Positions 6,857 through 16,022 are shown, counted from the first letter of the stretch. The stretch: 28,889 bases of DNA from an uncultured Lachnospiraceae bacterium (GCA_910579425.1 CAJTVL010000050.1:1-28889), one strand, 5' to 3'. The notes: generated by a model from the letters alone, not told the origin. Numbers and translations: made by a program.

Positions 6857-9800
6857 TCATGCAATCTGCTGTTCACCCCAGTGGATTTGGAGGACACCGT
6901 TTTCATCCTTCTCCTGACGCATCAGGAGGGACAGCAGGTCATAGTTCACATCAAACCGGTCATAGATTTCATCCAGATCCACATCCTGCCCTTTCATAAA
7001 CAGGTTCAGCTTTTCCTTTGCCAGAACCATCTGCATCAGGTTGGATTCAATACTGCCCGCATAGGTGAGAAAATAGATATCCTTCTGTTCTGTTGAGGTA
7101 TACCGGATGAACCGGAAGTAGAACTGGCTCATGCCGGAGTTATTGTAATGTAATTCTGGGATAATGATCTTGTTGACATAATCAAAGTTGACACTGGAAG
7201 GAAGACTCTGCTGGGTGCAGAGAAGAATCCCATTCCCACTGTCCTGCAGTGTCTGCTTGAGCGCCCGCCTTTTTGCAAAGCTGGTGTTTGAACCAGTGAC
7301 CACGAACAAAGGACGGTCCGGCAGGTATTCCCGCAGTGCTTTTTCATAGGATTCCAATACGGTAACATGCCGTACTCCGATAGCAATGGTCTCATCCTTC
7401 CACTCGGCTGCCATCTCAACGGCTGTCATGACTTTGACAGGGGTATCCCCCGTGTATTCCTGCACGGTATCTGGAGCAGCGCCGATGCGCAGGAGAAGGA
7501 CAATCTGCTGGACCAGGCGCATCATGGAATCCTTTCTGGAATTGCCGGTAGAAGCAAAATAGTTATCCCGCATCTGATAAAATTCATGGATTGCTTTCTG
7601 GTAGACTTCCTTTTCTTCCGGAGGGAACCGGAGCAGCACCTGGTGGATATGCTTGATATCCTTGCAGGAAACCTCTTCAAAGGTTCTTGTAATAACGGTC
7701 TTTCCTAAAATATCGCTGAGAATATCTGCATTGTAGATATCCTGTGTGCGCTTCTCCATGCCGAATACTGTGATCTTTTCCGGCAGATGGGAGGATGCAA
7801 ACAGGGAATAGCCTTTCTTGTAGGCAGGGATTGGCTGCCCGAAATAAGGGTTGGGCTCATAATCCGGTTCGCTATCCGCTTCACTGTCTTTATTATGGTG
7901 ATAGATATACTGATTCCAGGAGATCATGTTGACGGAATTGTTGTAGAGCAGCTCCAGCTGTGGTGCAAATTCCGAAATATTGTTCCTGGTGCTGGTTCCC
8001 GTAGTAAGCAGTTTCATCCGGCACCGGCGGAAACAGGAAAGCACTGCCTGACACCGGGCACTTCCGGGATTGGAGATCTCATCGCTTTCGTCCAGTATGA
8101 ACTGGATATTCTGGTTCAGCCGTTTCACATGTTTTTTCAAATGTTTCTTATAGGAGCTTACCTTGCTTAGCGTGATAAGGACAAAATATCCGGGCTGGAT
8201 ACGTTCCAGATCAGCAAGCCGGTGGATCAGGATGCAGGGCAGGTCATAGTTTGCCAGCACCACATTCCAGTTATTCCGGATGGAGATCGCTGAAGATACC
8301 ACCCAGGTGCTGTGTACGTGCTGTTTCTGCATCCGGTACAATCCTGTCGCAATGCCGGCCAGCGTCTTTCCACTCCCCTGCTCCCACTGCAGGAGCGCAT
8401 ACTGTTTCTGGAGGGTAAGGTTGATGTCATGCTTCTGGATCCCATTCAGTTGGATCTGCTCCATAAGAGAAGAATCCCACAGGGAAAAGTCATTCAGCCA
8501 GTCTGCAAGCTTTGGATCTTCCTCCATTTCTGCAAAAGCAAGATTCTGCCTTTCGTATTCTGCCCGCTTTCTGGAAAGCAGTTTTTCATAGCCGGGGTAA
8601 TCCTTCAGGGTATTATCATAAACTGCCCGATAGATTGGCACAGGCAGACGCTGGCTGTCTTTTAGCTGCCGGCGTGCGGCCGTACTGTAGCCTTTATAAA
8701 TGAAATCGCCTTTTCTCTTGATAAGGCAGATTTTATCTGTTTCCGGCACAGGATTTTGTTTTTTCAGTGCTTTCTGCAGATAAGTGAGTACCTTTTTTTC
8801 TGTAAGCTGTGTCTTGCACCACTGTTCATAACTCATGCCTTCAGGCTTGCGCTGGGTGTAAAAGCGGTGCAGATATTCACAGCATCTGGCATAGGATGGC
8901 CGGATGGCCGGATGTGCCTTGATATGGTACAGGAGTTTTTGAGCCTGGTATTTAAAATCACCGGATGTACTGCGTGATTTCGCCAGCTCCAGAAGAATCC
9001 TTGACTGATTGTTTTCTAATGCCGATTTGGCAAATGCTATCATCTTTTTATGGATGTATGCGGCTTCTTCCTGTACATCAAAGTCCTGTTCCAGAGTATC
9101 ATCTGGCTCTGTATGGTAAGGCTGAGGTTTCCAGCCTTCTTCGGCAGTCCTTTTCTGCCAGAACTGCAGCTTTGTTGCAAATCTGCTGACACCCAGATGG
9201 GAAAATGCATCTTCCGGGAGCGTCACCTGTCCCAGAAAGCTGTATTGCTTTTCCATCTCCCGGATCTGCCCGCTGTCCGTAAAGGTGTCAGACAGATAGG
9301 ATGCAGGTACGATCAGGGCAAGGATGCCGAGAGGCTTTAATACTTCTGCCGCTTTCAGACAGTAATACATATGGGAAGACAATTCTCTGCCGCTTTTGGT
9401 CCACCATTTTAAATGGAAGGGCGGATTTCCTACCACATAGTCAAACCGCGTGTCCGGCTGACAGGTGCGGATATCCCGGCACTCGATGGAGGCGTCCGGA
9501 TAAAGGAATCTTGCTGCTTTTACCGCATTGACATCCAGCTCACAGCCGTAGATGTTTGCTTCTGTTGGAATAAAGTTAAAAAAACTTCCCATGCCGCAGG
9601 TAAGGTCTGCCACCAGATCATGCTCCGATAATCTCAGGCAGGCTGTAATTAGTTCACACAGCCGGGGTGGGGTGAAGAACTGGCCGTTTTCAATCTCTTT
9701 CTTTGCCTCGCTGTAGGCATGGTAATTCTCATAGTCCTGCCGTTCCAGGGCATGAAGCCCGCCGTCACCGGTATAGGCGTTGTAGATATCCTCCCGGCTG

Positions 9801-9907
9801 ATGGAACAGGAACCGGCAGTGTTGCTGTCGATCAGGTAAAGGACTTTCTCATTGAGTTCTTTCCGCTTATCATGCGGAATGGGTTCATCCCGATAGACAT
9901 ATTTCAT
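6857..9907 (-). CDS. N6-adenine DNA methyltransferase fused to SNF2-like helicase
   Basis: A 1016-residue two-domain protein. Residues ~75-250 are an N6-adenine methyltransferase: FFTPP, the S-adenosylmethionine motif ADLTCGMGSF (~101-111), and the catalytic NPPF (~161-164). Residues ~495-960 are a superfamily 2 SNF2-like helicase/translocase: Walker A EQGSGKT (~509-515), Walker B DESDE (~606-610), motif III-like TTGTST (~635-640), and motif VI Q-x3-R-x2-R (~928-935). A helical linker separates the two. No restriction nuclease motif is seen. It resembles methylase-helicase proteins such as DarB of phage P1, which protect incoming DNA, so anti-restriction or DNA modification is plausible. The ATG at 9907 follows GAGGTG; a GTG three codons upstream is the alternative. 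It is flanked closely by other array genes. Confidence 0.85.
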   Translation of the reverse strand: MKYVYRDEPIPHDKRKELNEKVLYLIDSNTAGSCSISREDIYNAYTGDGGLHALERQDYENYHAYSEAKKEIENGQFFTPPRLCELITACLRLSEHDLVADLTCGMGSFFNFIPTEANIYGCELDVNAVKAARFLYPDASIECRDIRTCQPDTRFDYVVGNPPFHLKWWTKSGRELSSHMYYCLKAAEVLKPLGILALIVPASYLSDTFTDSGQIREMEKQYSFLGQVTLPEDAFSHLGVSRFATKLQFWQKRTAEEGWKPQPYHTEPDDTLEQDFDVQEEAAYIHKKMIAFAKSALENNQSRILLELAKSRSTSGDFKYQAQKLLYHIKAHPAIRPSYARCCEYLHRFYTQRKPEGMSYEQWCKTQLTEKKVLTYLQKALKKQNPVPETDKICLIKRKGDFIYKGYSTAARRQLKDSQRLPVPIYRAVYDNTLKDYPGYEKLLSRKRAEYERQNLAFAEMEEDPKLADWLNDFSLWDSSLMEQIQLNGIQKHDINLTLQKQYALLQWEQGSGKTLAGIATGLYRMQKQHVHSTWVVSSAISIRNNWNVVLANYDLPCILIHRLADLERIQPGYFVLITLSKVSSYKKHLKKHVKRLNQNIQFILDESDEISNPGSARCQAVLSCFRRCRMKLLTTGTSTRNNISEFAPQLELLYNNSVNMISWNQYIYHHNKDSEADSEPDYEPNPYFGQPIPAYKKGYSLFASSHLPEKITVFGMEKRTQDIYNADILSDILGKTVITRTFEEVSCKDIKHIHQVLLRFPPEEKEVYQKAIHEFYQMRDNYFASTGNSRKDSMMRLVQQIVLLLRIGAAPDTVQEYTGDTPVKVMTAVEMAAEWKDETIAIGVRHVTVLESYEKALREYLPDRPLFVVTGSNTSFAKRRALKQTLQDSGNGILLCTQQSLPSSVNFDYVNKIIIPELHYNNSGMSQFYFRFIRYTSTEQKDIYFLTYAGSIESNLMQMVLAKEKLNLFMKGQDVDLDEIYDRFDVNYDLLSLLMRQEKDENGVLQIHWGEQQIA

Positions 9908-9920
9908 TGGTATCACCTCG

Positions 9921-10817
9921 CTAACATATGGTTTTTAAGTATTCATCCACGAACTGCAGGACATAAGCTTCACTGGTAAATTTCAGATCCACCCGCCCAT
10001 TCTTGAACATCCTCAGTGACTGTATTTTTTTGCAATCCGGAAATTCGCACTGGCCGGAATCAGATTCCCGCCCGAGAAGCCTTGAGAGACTTGCCGGAGT
10101 GTGATCAAATCCGCCGGTTTCAAAATGGGAAATTCCTCGTATGATATCTTTCATTCTGCCGATCAGCTCCCAGGATTCGCTTCTATAGTAGCTGCGATAG
10201 CTGCATGCATAATTTGTAAACTGCAGGACGCATTTTTTCTGTTCAAACTTTGCACGGCCGCTGCCAGAATCCCAGGCGGCGCTGTGACATTTTTCTTTCA
10301 GTTCATGAAGCGCCTGCTCGAAAAAAGCCCTGCCGCCAGTCTGTAGGAATATCTGCTCCAGGATGTCTGTATAGTGGAGCGTCAGATTTTCCAGTTCCTG
10401 CGTATACTTTAGTGCCTGTTCCTTATAATCATCCACCCAGCGGTCCGTTGGTTCCTGCGGAATCAGATGGTCTTTTACGTCGCCCTTGTCAATAGAAAAA
10501 TGATAGGTTTTCGAGAAATGTGAAACTAGATGGTCTATAAACAGGGCATGCAGGGATTGAAGCTGCCCCCGGATTTTGTCACTGGAGAGCTGAAACTCAC
10601 CATACGTAGTAAGGTAGGTATCAGCAGATGCGTCTGCCGGAGCCAGAAGTTCCCGCTGCTGGCTCCGCATATCTTCCCAGAAAAATTCCAGTTCTGCCAG
10701 GGAGCTTCGGGCAAGGTCATAAGCCGCCTGATGGGCTTCACAGAAGATTCGGTCTGCTTCTGAGATCCGGGTATCCGCTTTTATTTCAACACTTTCAAAT
10801 TTTTTAAGTAAATCCAT
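9921..10817 (-). CDS. Hypothetical protein with DUF4942-like C-terminus
   Basis: A 298-residue soluble protein. The ATG at 10817 (MDLLKKFESVEI) follows an AAAGGA site; the longer frame lacks one. The N-terminal half is helical and charged. The C-terminal ~120 residues (GSGRAKFEQKK, then YRSESWELIGRMKDI, then LRMFKNGRVDLKF) resemble DUF4942, a domain often found with phage and plasmid methyltransferases. Its stop lies 13 bases before the methylase-helicase start. This supports joint function as an accessory subunit, though that is inference and the domain call is tentative. Confidence 0.6.
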   Translation of the reverse strand: MDLLKKFESVEIKADTRISEADRIFCEAHQAAYDLARSSLAELEFFWEDMRSQQRELLAPADASADTYLTTYGEFQLSSDKIRGQLQSLHALFIDHLVSHFSKTYHFSIDKGDVKDHLIPQEPTDRWVDDYKEQALKYTQELENLTLHYTDILEQIFLQTGGRAFFEQALHELKEKCHSAAWDSGSGRAKFEQKKCVLQFTNYACSYRSYYRSESWELIGRMKDIIRGISHFETGGFDHTPASLSRLLGRESDSGQCEFPDCKKIQSLRMFKNGRVDLKFTSEAYVLQFVDEYLKTIC

Positions 10818-10922
10818 AATCGTTTCCTTTCTATCCTTGTGAAAAATGAGGAATCTGTTTCCAGTCTGCTTTAATACCAAAAGGCAGGGCAGTATCCTTT
10901 GGGGAACTTTCCTGCCGGAGTA

Positions 10923-11810
10923 TCAGGCAATCGTAATTTGTTTGTCTTTCCTGCTGAAAAGATATACGTTATCAGACAGGAACTGGGAAGGTTCCAGAAT
11001 ATAACGGTTCGCATCATAAACCGTTTCTTTATGGGACGGGATATCATCATCTTTATGTAACGGTATCAAAAGCATTTCGTGGACAGAACTGGGCAGAAGG
11101 ATCAGGTCATCCTGTATTTTCTGAGAAAAATCATCCAGAATCTTCTGATAGCAGACAGCCGTGGCTCCATGATCGTTCTGGGTATTGGAAAGAGCAAACA
11201 TGGGAATCAGCGGCTCCTGCGGCAGTTCAAAAGGAACGCCGAGAAGATTTCCCAGTCCGGCTTCATCCATAAGGCAGGTGATAGATGCCGGGTAAAGACG
11301 GGGCGTATTTTCTTCTGCTGCTTTATCCAGTTCATAGATGGATATCCCCCAATCTTTCAGATGTTCGTTCCGTACAAGAATAGTTCCTGTATCTGATTCC
11401 CCAAGGGGACACTGCACATAGTATATTTTTGCCAGATCCAGAAATTTTGTGTATGGCACCTTATGGAGAAGTTCTTCATTTGCTTCATAATTTACAAGAA
11501 TGTAATACAGCCCTGACCGGACCTGCTCAAAATCATAAAGCCATTCCGCATCCAGAGATTCTGGCAGAGCCTGGTTTTTGTAAAAATCGAGAACATAGTC
11601 AACGGTTCTCGTCCAGTTGTCTGTATCCAGAAATGTCTCGAAAAAGGGTTCCAGGGAAATGGTGATCCCTGTATGGGAATTTGGCTCTGAAATACGGATT
11701 CCATAGGAATAAATGCCGTTTATTTTCAGCTGTTCTATCATAGTGACTTCCTTCGGCAGGACATTGGAAATGGATGATTTCATACGCTCTGCAAATTCTT
11801 TTATATTCAT
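10923..11810 (-). CDS. DUF5688 family protein
   Basis: A 295-residue soluble protein. The family pattern is clear: an N-terminal helix MNIKEFAERMKSSI, the NGIYSYGIRI and GITISLEPFFETF block, VRNEHLKDWGIS in the middle, and the C-terminal LPSSVHEMLLIP and FLSDNVYLFSR. These match DUF5688, a family frequent in Lachnospiraceae mobile elements and often present in several copies. No catalytic motif is known. AGGAGG is close to the ATG (4-5 bases). An intrinsic terminator lies just upstream of the ribosome binding site, so expression probably depends on readthrough. Confidence 0.75.
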   Translation of the reverse strand: MNIKEFAERMKSSISNVLPKEVTMIEQLKINGIYSYGIRISEPNSHTGITISLEPFFETFLDTDNWTRTVDYVLDFYKNQALPESLDAEWLYDFEQVRSGLYYILVNYEANEELLHKVPYTKFLDLAKIYYVQCPLGESDTGTILVRNEHLKDWGISIYELDKAAEENTPRLYPASITCLMDEAGLGNLLGVPFELPQEPLIPMFALSNTQNDHGATAVCYQKILDDFSQKIQDDLILLPSSVHEMLLIPLHKDDDIPSHKETVYDANRYILEPSQFLSDNVYLFSRKDKQITIA

Positions 11811-11844
11811 AATGCCTCCTGTCTGTATGCCATAAGCATATCCA

Positions 11845-11879
11845 TAAGAAAAGGCCGCAGTCTGGGATTAACTACGGCC
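11845..11879 (-). terminator. Intrinsic terminator between the 84-aa gene and DUF5688
   Basis: Read on the minus strand, GGCCGTAGT pairs with ACTGCGGCC (one G-U pair) and is followed by TTTTCTT. Only 34 bases remain before the DUF5688 ATG, leaving no room for a promoter. Confidence 0.65.
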
Positions 11880-11889
11880 GGAACATGAA

Positions 11890-11913
11890 GGCGGACAGTG
11901 AAACACTGCCGCC
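11890..11913 (-). other. Second hairpin after the 84-aa gene
   Basis: GGCGG-A-CAGTG and CACTG-CCGCC form a tight stem with a 3-base loop, without a T-run. It lies between the stop of the 84-aa gene and the terminator, and may stabilise the upstream mRNA end. Confidence 0.5.
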
Positions 11914-11932
11914 ACAGTTACTTAAAGTCCAT

Positions 11933-12187
11933 TTATGCACATGCGGCCAGTCTCACAGGGAGCGGACTCATGGCCGCCAGCGGAAAAGGGCTCATAGATA
12001 AATGGTAATGGGTGTTCATGGTCTCAAAATGAACCTCATCCATGGTGTGCTTATGCAGTGCCACAACACGGGAGGTACGGTAGAGGTTCCCCCCGGCCGC
12101 AAAGATGGCAGGTTTTCCGATCGTAACAGGGCAGATCAGCTGGCCACAGAGCATTACTTTCTTTTTTTCTTCTTTTTTCTTTCTCAT
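11933..12187 (-). CDS. Small conserved hypothetical protein
   Basis: An 84-residue protein that starts in an ATGA overlap with the upstream gene. After a lysine-rich start (RKKKEEKKKVM) comes a compact domain, PVTIGKPAIFAAGGNLYRTSRVVALH and then VHFETMNTHYHL. It looks like a small beta-rich fold, and I recall similar short proteins in gut Firmicutes elements. The C-terminus is Ala/Pro-rich. No membrane segment or metal site is seen. Function unknown; translational coupling and conserved domain pattern support it being real. Confidence 0.6.
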   Translation of the reverse strand: MRKKKEEKKKVMLCGQLICPVTIGKPAIFAAGGNLYRTSRVVALHKHTMDEVHFETMNTHYHLSMSPFPLAAMSPLPVRLAACA

Positions 12188-12531
12188 TCTTTCTGACCTC
12201 CATTCTGTTTCTTAGTTGATGTTTTGGGAAAATCCATGTGAGAATCTGTCAGGAACGGACAGTTCGGATGTTGGCACAGACTGGTATGGATACAGGGAAT
12301 TTCATTTTCTCCATAATACGGATAACAGGTTGAAAAACCGGCCTTTTGAAGTAAAGATTCCGCTGTTTCCAGTAGCGGGCCAATGAAAGCCATATCCCAT
12401 AGGAATTCGGACAGTGTTTCTGTCTGCTCGATTTCAGGACATGTCAAAAGTCGTAATAGCTGATACGCCTGACCATCCAGAATATCATTCCGTTTCTCTA
12501 AAAAAGATTCAAAATTGTTAGTATTATTCAT
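12184..12531 (-). CDS. Hypothetical protein, Cys-containing
   Basis: A 115-residue soluble protein overlapping the sigma-like gene by 8 bases at its start and the 84-aa gene by 4 bases at its end. The N-terminal 80 residues are helical (FESFLEKRNDILDGQAYQLLRLL). The C-terminal part has a possible Cys/His metal site (IHTSLCQHPNCPFLTDSH). A GGAG site lies before the ATG. Not a recognised family. The tight overlaps on both sides argue that it is expressed with the sigma factor. Confidence 0.6.
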   Translation of the reverse strand: MNNTNNFESFLEKRNDILDGQAYQLLRLLTCPEIEQTETLSEFLWDMAFIGPLLETAESLLQKAGFSTCYPYYGENEIPCIHTSLCQHPNCPFLTDSHMDFPKTSTKKQNGGQKE

Positions 12532-13063
12532 AGCACATCTCCATCAATACAGTTCGTATTTCCTCCAGAAGTTCCTGGACACGTTTCATGGTAGTATTCT
12601 GCCTGTGAGCGATATCACGGTCATTGTACCCACAGGATTTCAGATGCACGATGTTCATCTGCTGCCTGGATACCCGTTTTGCCAGGTCGTGCAGGAGAAG
12701 CTGTTCCTCCAGTTGGCACATATATGGATTAGGTGCGGCTATAGTTTCTTCTAAAGCCAAACTATCTTCGTTTGGCTTGATATGCAGACTAACTACATCG
12801 GCATTGTGCTTGGGGCGTCTTTGTTTTCTTCTATAGTCAGATATACATGCTGACATTCTGCGCCATGCAATAGTAGCAAATGAATACTGCTGTAATTTCA
12901 GTTCATTAAAATAGCGGGAAACTGCACGTAGATAACCGAAAATGACTACATCATAAAATTCATCGCGGGGCAGGTGATTTTCTGCTAAGAATTTATAGAC
13001 AAGATTATGGTTTTCTTCAGCAAACAAACGCTGCTCCGGGGTTAGTGGTATTTCAGATTTCAT
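12524..13063 (-). CDS. Compact sigma-70-like factor
   Basis: A 179-residue protein. Residues ~25-85 resemble sigma region 2 (FYDVVIFGYLRAVSRYF, then FATIAWRRMSACISDYRRKQRR). The C-terminal ~50 residues are a region 4-like helix-turn-helix (LAKRVSRQQMNIVHL..CGYNDRDIAHRQNTTMKRVQELL). I start at the ATG at 13063 because AGGAGG is 8 bases upstream; the longer frame runs through a terminator. Its first residues (PLTPEQRLFAEENHNLVY) closely match the start of the other sigma-like protein at 18093, so the two are paralogues. It may direct transcription of element genes. Confidence 0.72.
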   Translation of the reverse strand: MKSEIPLTPEQRLFAEENHNLVYKFLAENHLPRDEFYDVVIFGYLRAVSRYFNELKLQQYSFATIAWRRMSACISDYRRKQRRPKHNADVVSLHIKPNEDSLALEETIAAPNPYMCQLEEQLLLHDLAKRVSRQQMNIVHLKSCGYNDRDIAHRQNTTMKRVQELLEEIRTVLMEMCYE

Positions 13064-13086
13064 AGAAATTTCCTCCTTTAAATGCG

Positions 13087-13125
13087 AAAAGGACTCCCCC
13101 GGAAGTAAACCGGGAGAATCCTTTT
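13087..13125 (-). terminator. Intrinsic terminator upstream of the sigma-like gene
   Basis: A stem of about 15 bp with one mismatch (AAAAGGATTCTCCCGG and its complement) around a 7-base loop, with a TTTT run on the minus strand. The sigma-like ATG is 24 bases further on, with its ribosome binding site directly after the T-run, so there is no space for a separate promoter. Confidence 0.8.
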
Positions 13126-13167
13126 GATACGTTACATATGGCATCAGGCCATATCTGTTACATCCGA

Positions 13168-14007
13168 TCATGCGGGCAGGGCTTCACGTTCTCCGTCAAG
13201 GGGCTGTCCGTAGTTAAACTTTCCGCCTCCGCCTGCCGGCAGGACTTCCACATTGCTGTTACCGTAATCGCAGCCATCGTCATGCTGTGTTTCATTGACG
13301 GCTGCACGCTGCTGGAGCATCATGCGGATCTGTGTCTTGAAACCATCTGCAAACTGTCGGATCTGTGCCAGCTCCTCGCCGCTGAAATCGTACAGCCGGC
13401 GGAAGGTGGCGACGCTGTAGTCATCTTTTCCGTTGCTCATTTTTTTCAGTGCGATCTGTACCACGCTGCCATAGGTCGCACGGCGGCGGAGCATAAAGGA
13501 CTGGTTCATGAACTCACGGAAGGGCTTTAAGCTGGTGGGCGGCAGAGTTACCTGTAACGGCATGAACTCACCGCTGCGGAGCAGGTAGAGCACACGCATG
13601 TTCTTGCATGCCTTGCCTGCCCCTTCTGCAGCAGAGCCGAACTGGTTTAAAGCGCAGGCCGCACAGGAACCGCCCGGCTCCCCGATCCCCTGCTTTCCAT
13701 CTACGGAAGAGCACAGGGGATTGGAGTTGTCGTCATACTCGCTGCCCTCCGGCCAGTAAGCGTTGTTGGGATGGTTGAAGAGGATGACCCCTTCCAGGGT
13801 TTTGGCATAATCCGGATTTTCCGGATCATCGGAGGGGATCTCGAACATCAGAGCACCGCCGCCCGGGATCTTGATCCGGGGGAAGCTCATCTGCAGGCCG
13901 TCCATGTCCTCTGCCAGTTCCTCCTGGGTGAATTCTCCTTCCGGCATGGCTGCCGGGAGCATAAATTTTTCCTGTTCTGCCAAAGCGTTGTTCTGGGTGT
14001 TATACAT
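13168..14007 (-). CDS. Element protein with four-Cys motif and SSB-like tail
   Basis: A 279-residue protein. The ATG at 14007 follows AAGGAGG; the longer frame overlaps the upstream gene. After FPRIKIPGGGALMFEIP comes a conserved-looking segment with Cys99, Cys115, Cys118 and Cys134 (GGSCAACALNQFGS..GKACKNM) that could bind zinc, then LPPTSLKPFREF and a basic helix. I have seen this Cys pattern in phage and plasmid proteins of unknown function. The last ten residues, LDGEREALPA, nearly repeat the end of the SSB-like protein upstream in the array (LDGERESLPE). This suggests both bind the same partner. A DNA-binding role is likely but unproven. Confidence 0.7.
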   Translation of the reverse strand: MYNTQNNALAEQEKFMLPAAMPEGEFTQEELAEDMDGLQMSFPRIKIPGGGALMFEIPSDDPENPDYAKTLEGVILFNHPNNAYWPEGSEYDDNSNPLCSSVDGKQGIGEPGGSCAACALNQFGSAAEGAGKACKNMRVLYLLRSGEFMPLQVTLPPTSLKPFREFMNQSFMLRRRATYGSVVQIALKKMSNGKDDYSVATFRRLYDFSGEELAQIRQFADGFKTQIRMMLQQRAAVNETQHDDGCDYGNSNVEVLPAGGGGKFNYGQPLDGEREALPA

Positions 14008-14050
14008 ACTGTTTTCCTCCTTGGATTTGAATTGTTTTTTATTGGCTGTA

Positions 14051-15121
14051 TTAAGCGGCTGCCTGGTTGATCCGGTTCCACTGGCGGGCCGGCATGGAAA
14101 GAATGTTATAGCCGATACTCTCCAGCTGGGTGGCCCTGTCATAACTCTCCACATCCTGGCTGTGCCTTGTAACAGCGTTGGAAAGCCCGTACAGGGTCAG
14201 GTCTTTTCCTTCAATCAGATGCTGGAGGATTCCTTCTCCCTCATCATCCGTGATGTGGAATTCCCGGCTGGCCAGCTTCACAATGCCAGGGACATCTTTG
14301 GTGTTCATCTCTGCTTTTGCGGCGTCCTGCATCATGCCGACCACCTGGGAAAAGCGTGCCTCCTCCACGGCGGCCCTGACGGTATCCTGGATCTTCAGGA
14401 TAAAAGCTTTGTCATCGGCGGCCAGTGTCTTTTCGGAATAGAGCTGGAAGCTTTCCTCCATGTCATTGACCCGGCCCACGTGGTTGCGGCGGGTCTGTGC
14501 ATCATTGACGATCATGCCGTTGCTGCATACCAGGCGGTAGACAAGGGGCTGGATATTGACAGCACCCATACCGGTTTCGCTGTTGGATATGATAACGCCG
14601 GCCTGCACAATGTCTCCCGGCACAACCTCCGCTTCCAGGCGGGTATTGACCACTTTCATATACATCCGGCTGTCCGTGATCTGACAGCTCTCAAAACGTG
14701 CGCCTTCCATGCGTCCGATAATAGGCAGGACTGCCTGGGCAATCTCCAGATTATCGATCCGGCGGTAGCGGTTACTTAAAAATGCCCTTGCCGTGCCGCC
14801 CATGGTACGCAGCAGCCGTTTAGACGGGGCATGCTGGAACCAGGCATTGACATTGGCAGCAAGAAGCTCCGGTTTTTCCGCAAGCATCCGGTCATAGTAG
14901 GATGCGGGAATCTTTAAATGAGTTCCCAGCTGCCGATGGGCGATGGTATTGACCTGCATGGGCTCCACAGGTTCGGTTTTTCCATCAAACATGTGGAGAT
15001 AGACCTGAGAATCATAGGGCTCCATCTGCAGGCTTCTGGTATCCACCAGATAATCTTCTTTTAACTTACTCTGCCGGGTGATCTCGGCGGCCATTTCTTC
15101 CAGGGAAAGACCTTCTTTCAT
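14051..15121 (-). CDS. DUF932 family phage/plasmid-like protein
   Basis: A 356-residue protein with the hallmarks of DUF932 (TIGR03299 group). These are the N-terminal AHRQLGTHLKIPASYYDRML, RAFLSNRYRRIDN in the middle, a central beta-rich region ending GMGAVNIQPLVYRLVCSNGMI, and a helical C-terminal half. Length is normal for the family. AAAGGAG precedes the ATG. DUF932 proteins occur on plasmids, phages and conjugative elements and are suspected to act in DNA metabolism, but no activity is established. It lies between a small membrane protein and the four-Cys protein in a tight array. Confidence 0.85.
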   Translation of the reverse strand: MKEGLSLEEMAAEITRQSKLKEDYLVDTRSLQMEPYDSQVYLHMFDGKTEPVEPMQVNTIAHRQLGTHLKIPASYYDRMLAEKPELLAANVNAWFQHAPSKRLLRTMGGTARAFLSNRYRRIDNLEIAQAVLPIIGRMEGARFESCQITDSRMYMKVVNTRLEAEVVPGDIVQAGVIISNSETGMGAVNIQPLVYRLVCSNGMIVNDAQTRRNHVGRVNDMEESFQLYSEKTLAADDKAFILKIQDTVRAAVEEARFSQVVGMMQDAAKAEMNTKDVPGIVKLASREFHITDDEGEGILQHLIEGKDLTLYGLSNAVTRHSQDVESYDRATQLESIGYNILSMPARQWNRINQAAA

Positions 15122-15153
15122 TCTGTTTCGCTCCTTTCTTATTGTGTGCGGGC

Positions 15154-15966
15154 TTACCAGGAAATCTGGATGCCATTCGCCATGATTTCAGCCGCCAGCC
15201 CGTTACGCTCAAAAACCTGCAGAAGCCGGGGCCAGTACGTTTTTTCCGGAAAGCCGGCAAGGTGCTCTTTTGCCACCTCCTCCGTATCTTCCTCGATGCA
15301 GATATCACCGTCCTCATGGATGGTCAGACGGCTGTGGCCTCTGGAATTTAAGTCTGCCACAAGAGCTTCCAAAACCTTCCTTCCCTGGACTTCATACCAG
15401 ATCTGGGGGTCTACCGGCTGCTTATTGGGCGGAATGGTATCTTCCGGTTCACATCCTCCGGCCTCTGAGAGGGGAACGATCTTTAACATGTTACAGTTGA
15501 TGCTGGCATCCTGATCCACACATACATCTGCATGGTCAAAATCCGGGATGCCGTAAAGGCGGATGCGTCCGGTTCCTCCCGCCAGCACTAATTTTTCCGG
15601 TCTCTTTTCGCACCACTCCCACCGTACATCAGGATAAACTGCCCGTAGATAGGCAGAGATCCGGTGGTTGACATGGCGGAGCAGCAGCAGTTCCGTTTCT
15701 GAGGCTTCCATGACAGGAAATGCAGGGGGCTGTGAAGAGGCGATCCCTTCCGCCAGGCGTTTCCTTGTAAGCTGTTCACGCATCCTGCGGCGTTTTGCCT
15801 GCTGCATGTAAGGCCGTAAGAGTACCGCTGTGACCCACAGCCCCCAAAGGGTGAATACCCCGATCAGGAGCCAGGACTGCCAGGCACCCCTTATCAGTGC
15901 CAGTATGGCGATAACCGCCCCCACAAGAATGCTGATGCTGCCCCACAGGGCTTTGCCGCTTTTCAT
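15154..15966 (-). CDS. Two-TM membrane protein, hypothetical
   Basis: A 270-residue protein with two hydrophobic helices near the N-terminus (about residues 7-27 and 31-51), a basic QAKRRRMREQLTRKR stretch just inside, and a ~190-residue soluble domain. The soluble part includes YPDVRWEWCEKRPEKL, IRLYGIPDFDHADVCVD and a repeated acidic IHEDGDICIEEDTEEVAKEHL. I do not recognise the family. The ATG has an AAAGGA site. It is preceded by the SSB terminator and followed closely by the DUF932 gene. A membrane-tethered role in element replication or transfer is speculation. Confidence 0.68.
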   Translation of the reverse strand: MKSGKALWGSISILVGAVIAILALIRGAWQSWLLIGVFTLWGLWVTAVLLRPYMQQAKRRRMREQLTRKRLAEGIASSQPPAFPVMEASETELLLLRHVNHRISAYLRAVYPDVRWEWCEKRPEKLVLAGGTGRIRLYGIPDFDHADVCVDQDASINCNMLKIVPLSEAGGCEPEDTIPPNKQPVDPQIWYEVQGRKVLEALVADLNSRGHSRLTIHEDGDICIEEDTEEVAKEHLAGFPEKTYWPRLLQVFERNGLAAEIMANGIQISW

Positions 15967-16022
15967 TTTTTACCATCCTTTCTTTGTTATTGTTAAAAGT
16001 AACCTGCATGTTCTGCATGCAC

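Noticed and set aside
13871..14779. 302-aa plus-strand open frame
   Set aside because: It is the complement of the DUF932 and four-Cys genes, has no ribosome binding site, and has a composition typical of an antisense shadow.
16001..16021. CTGCATG direct repeat/GCATG inverted repeat next to the SSB terminator
   Set aside because: The copies are only 5-7 bp and likely chance. There is no iteron-like array.
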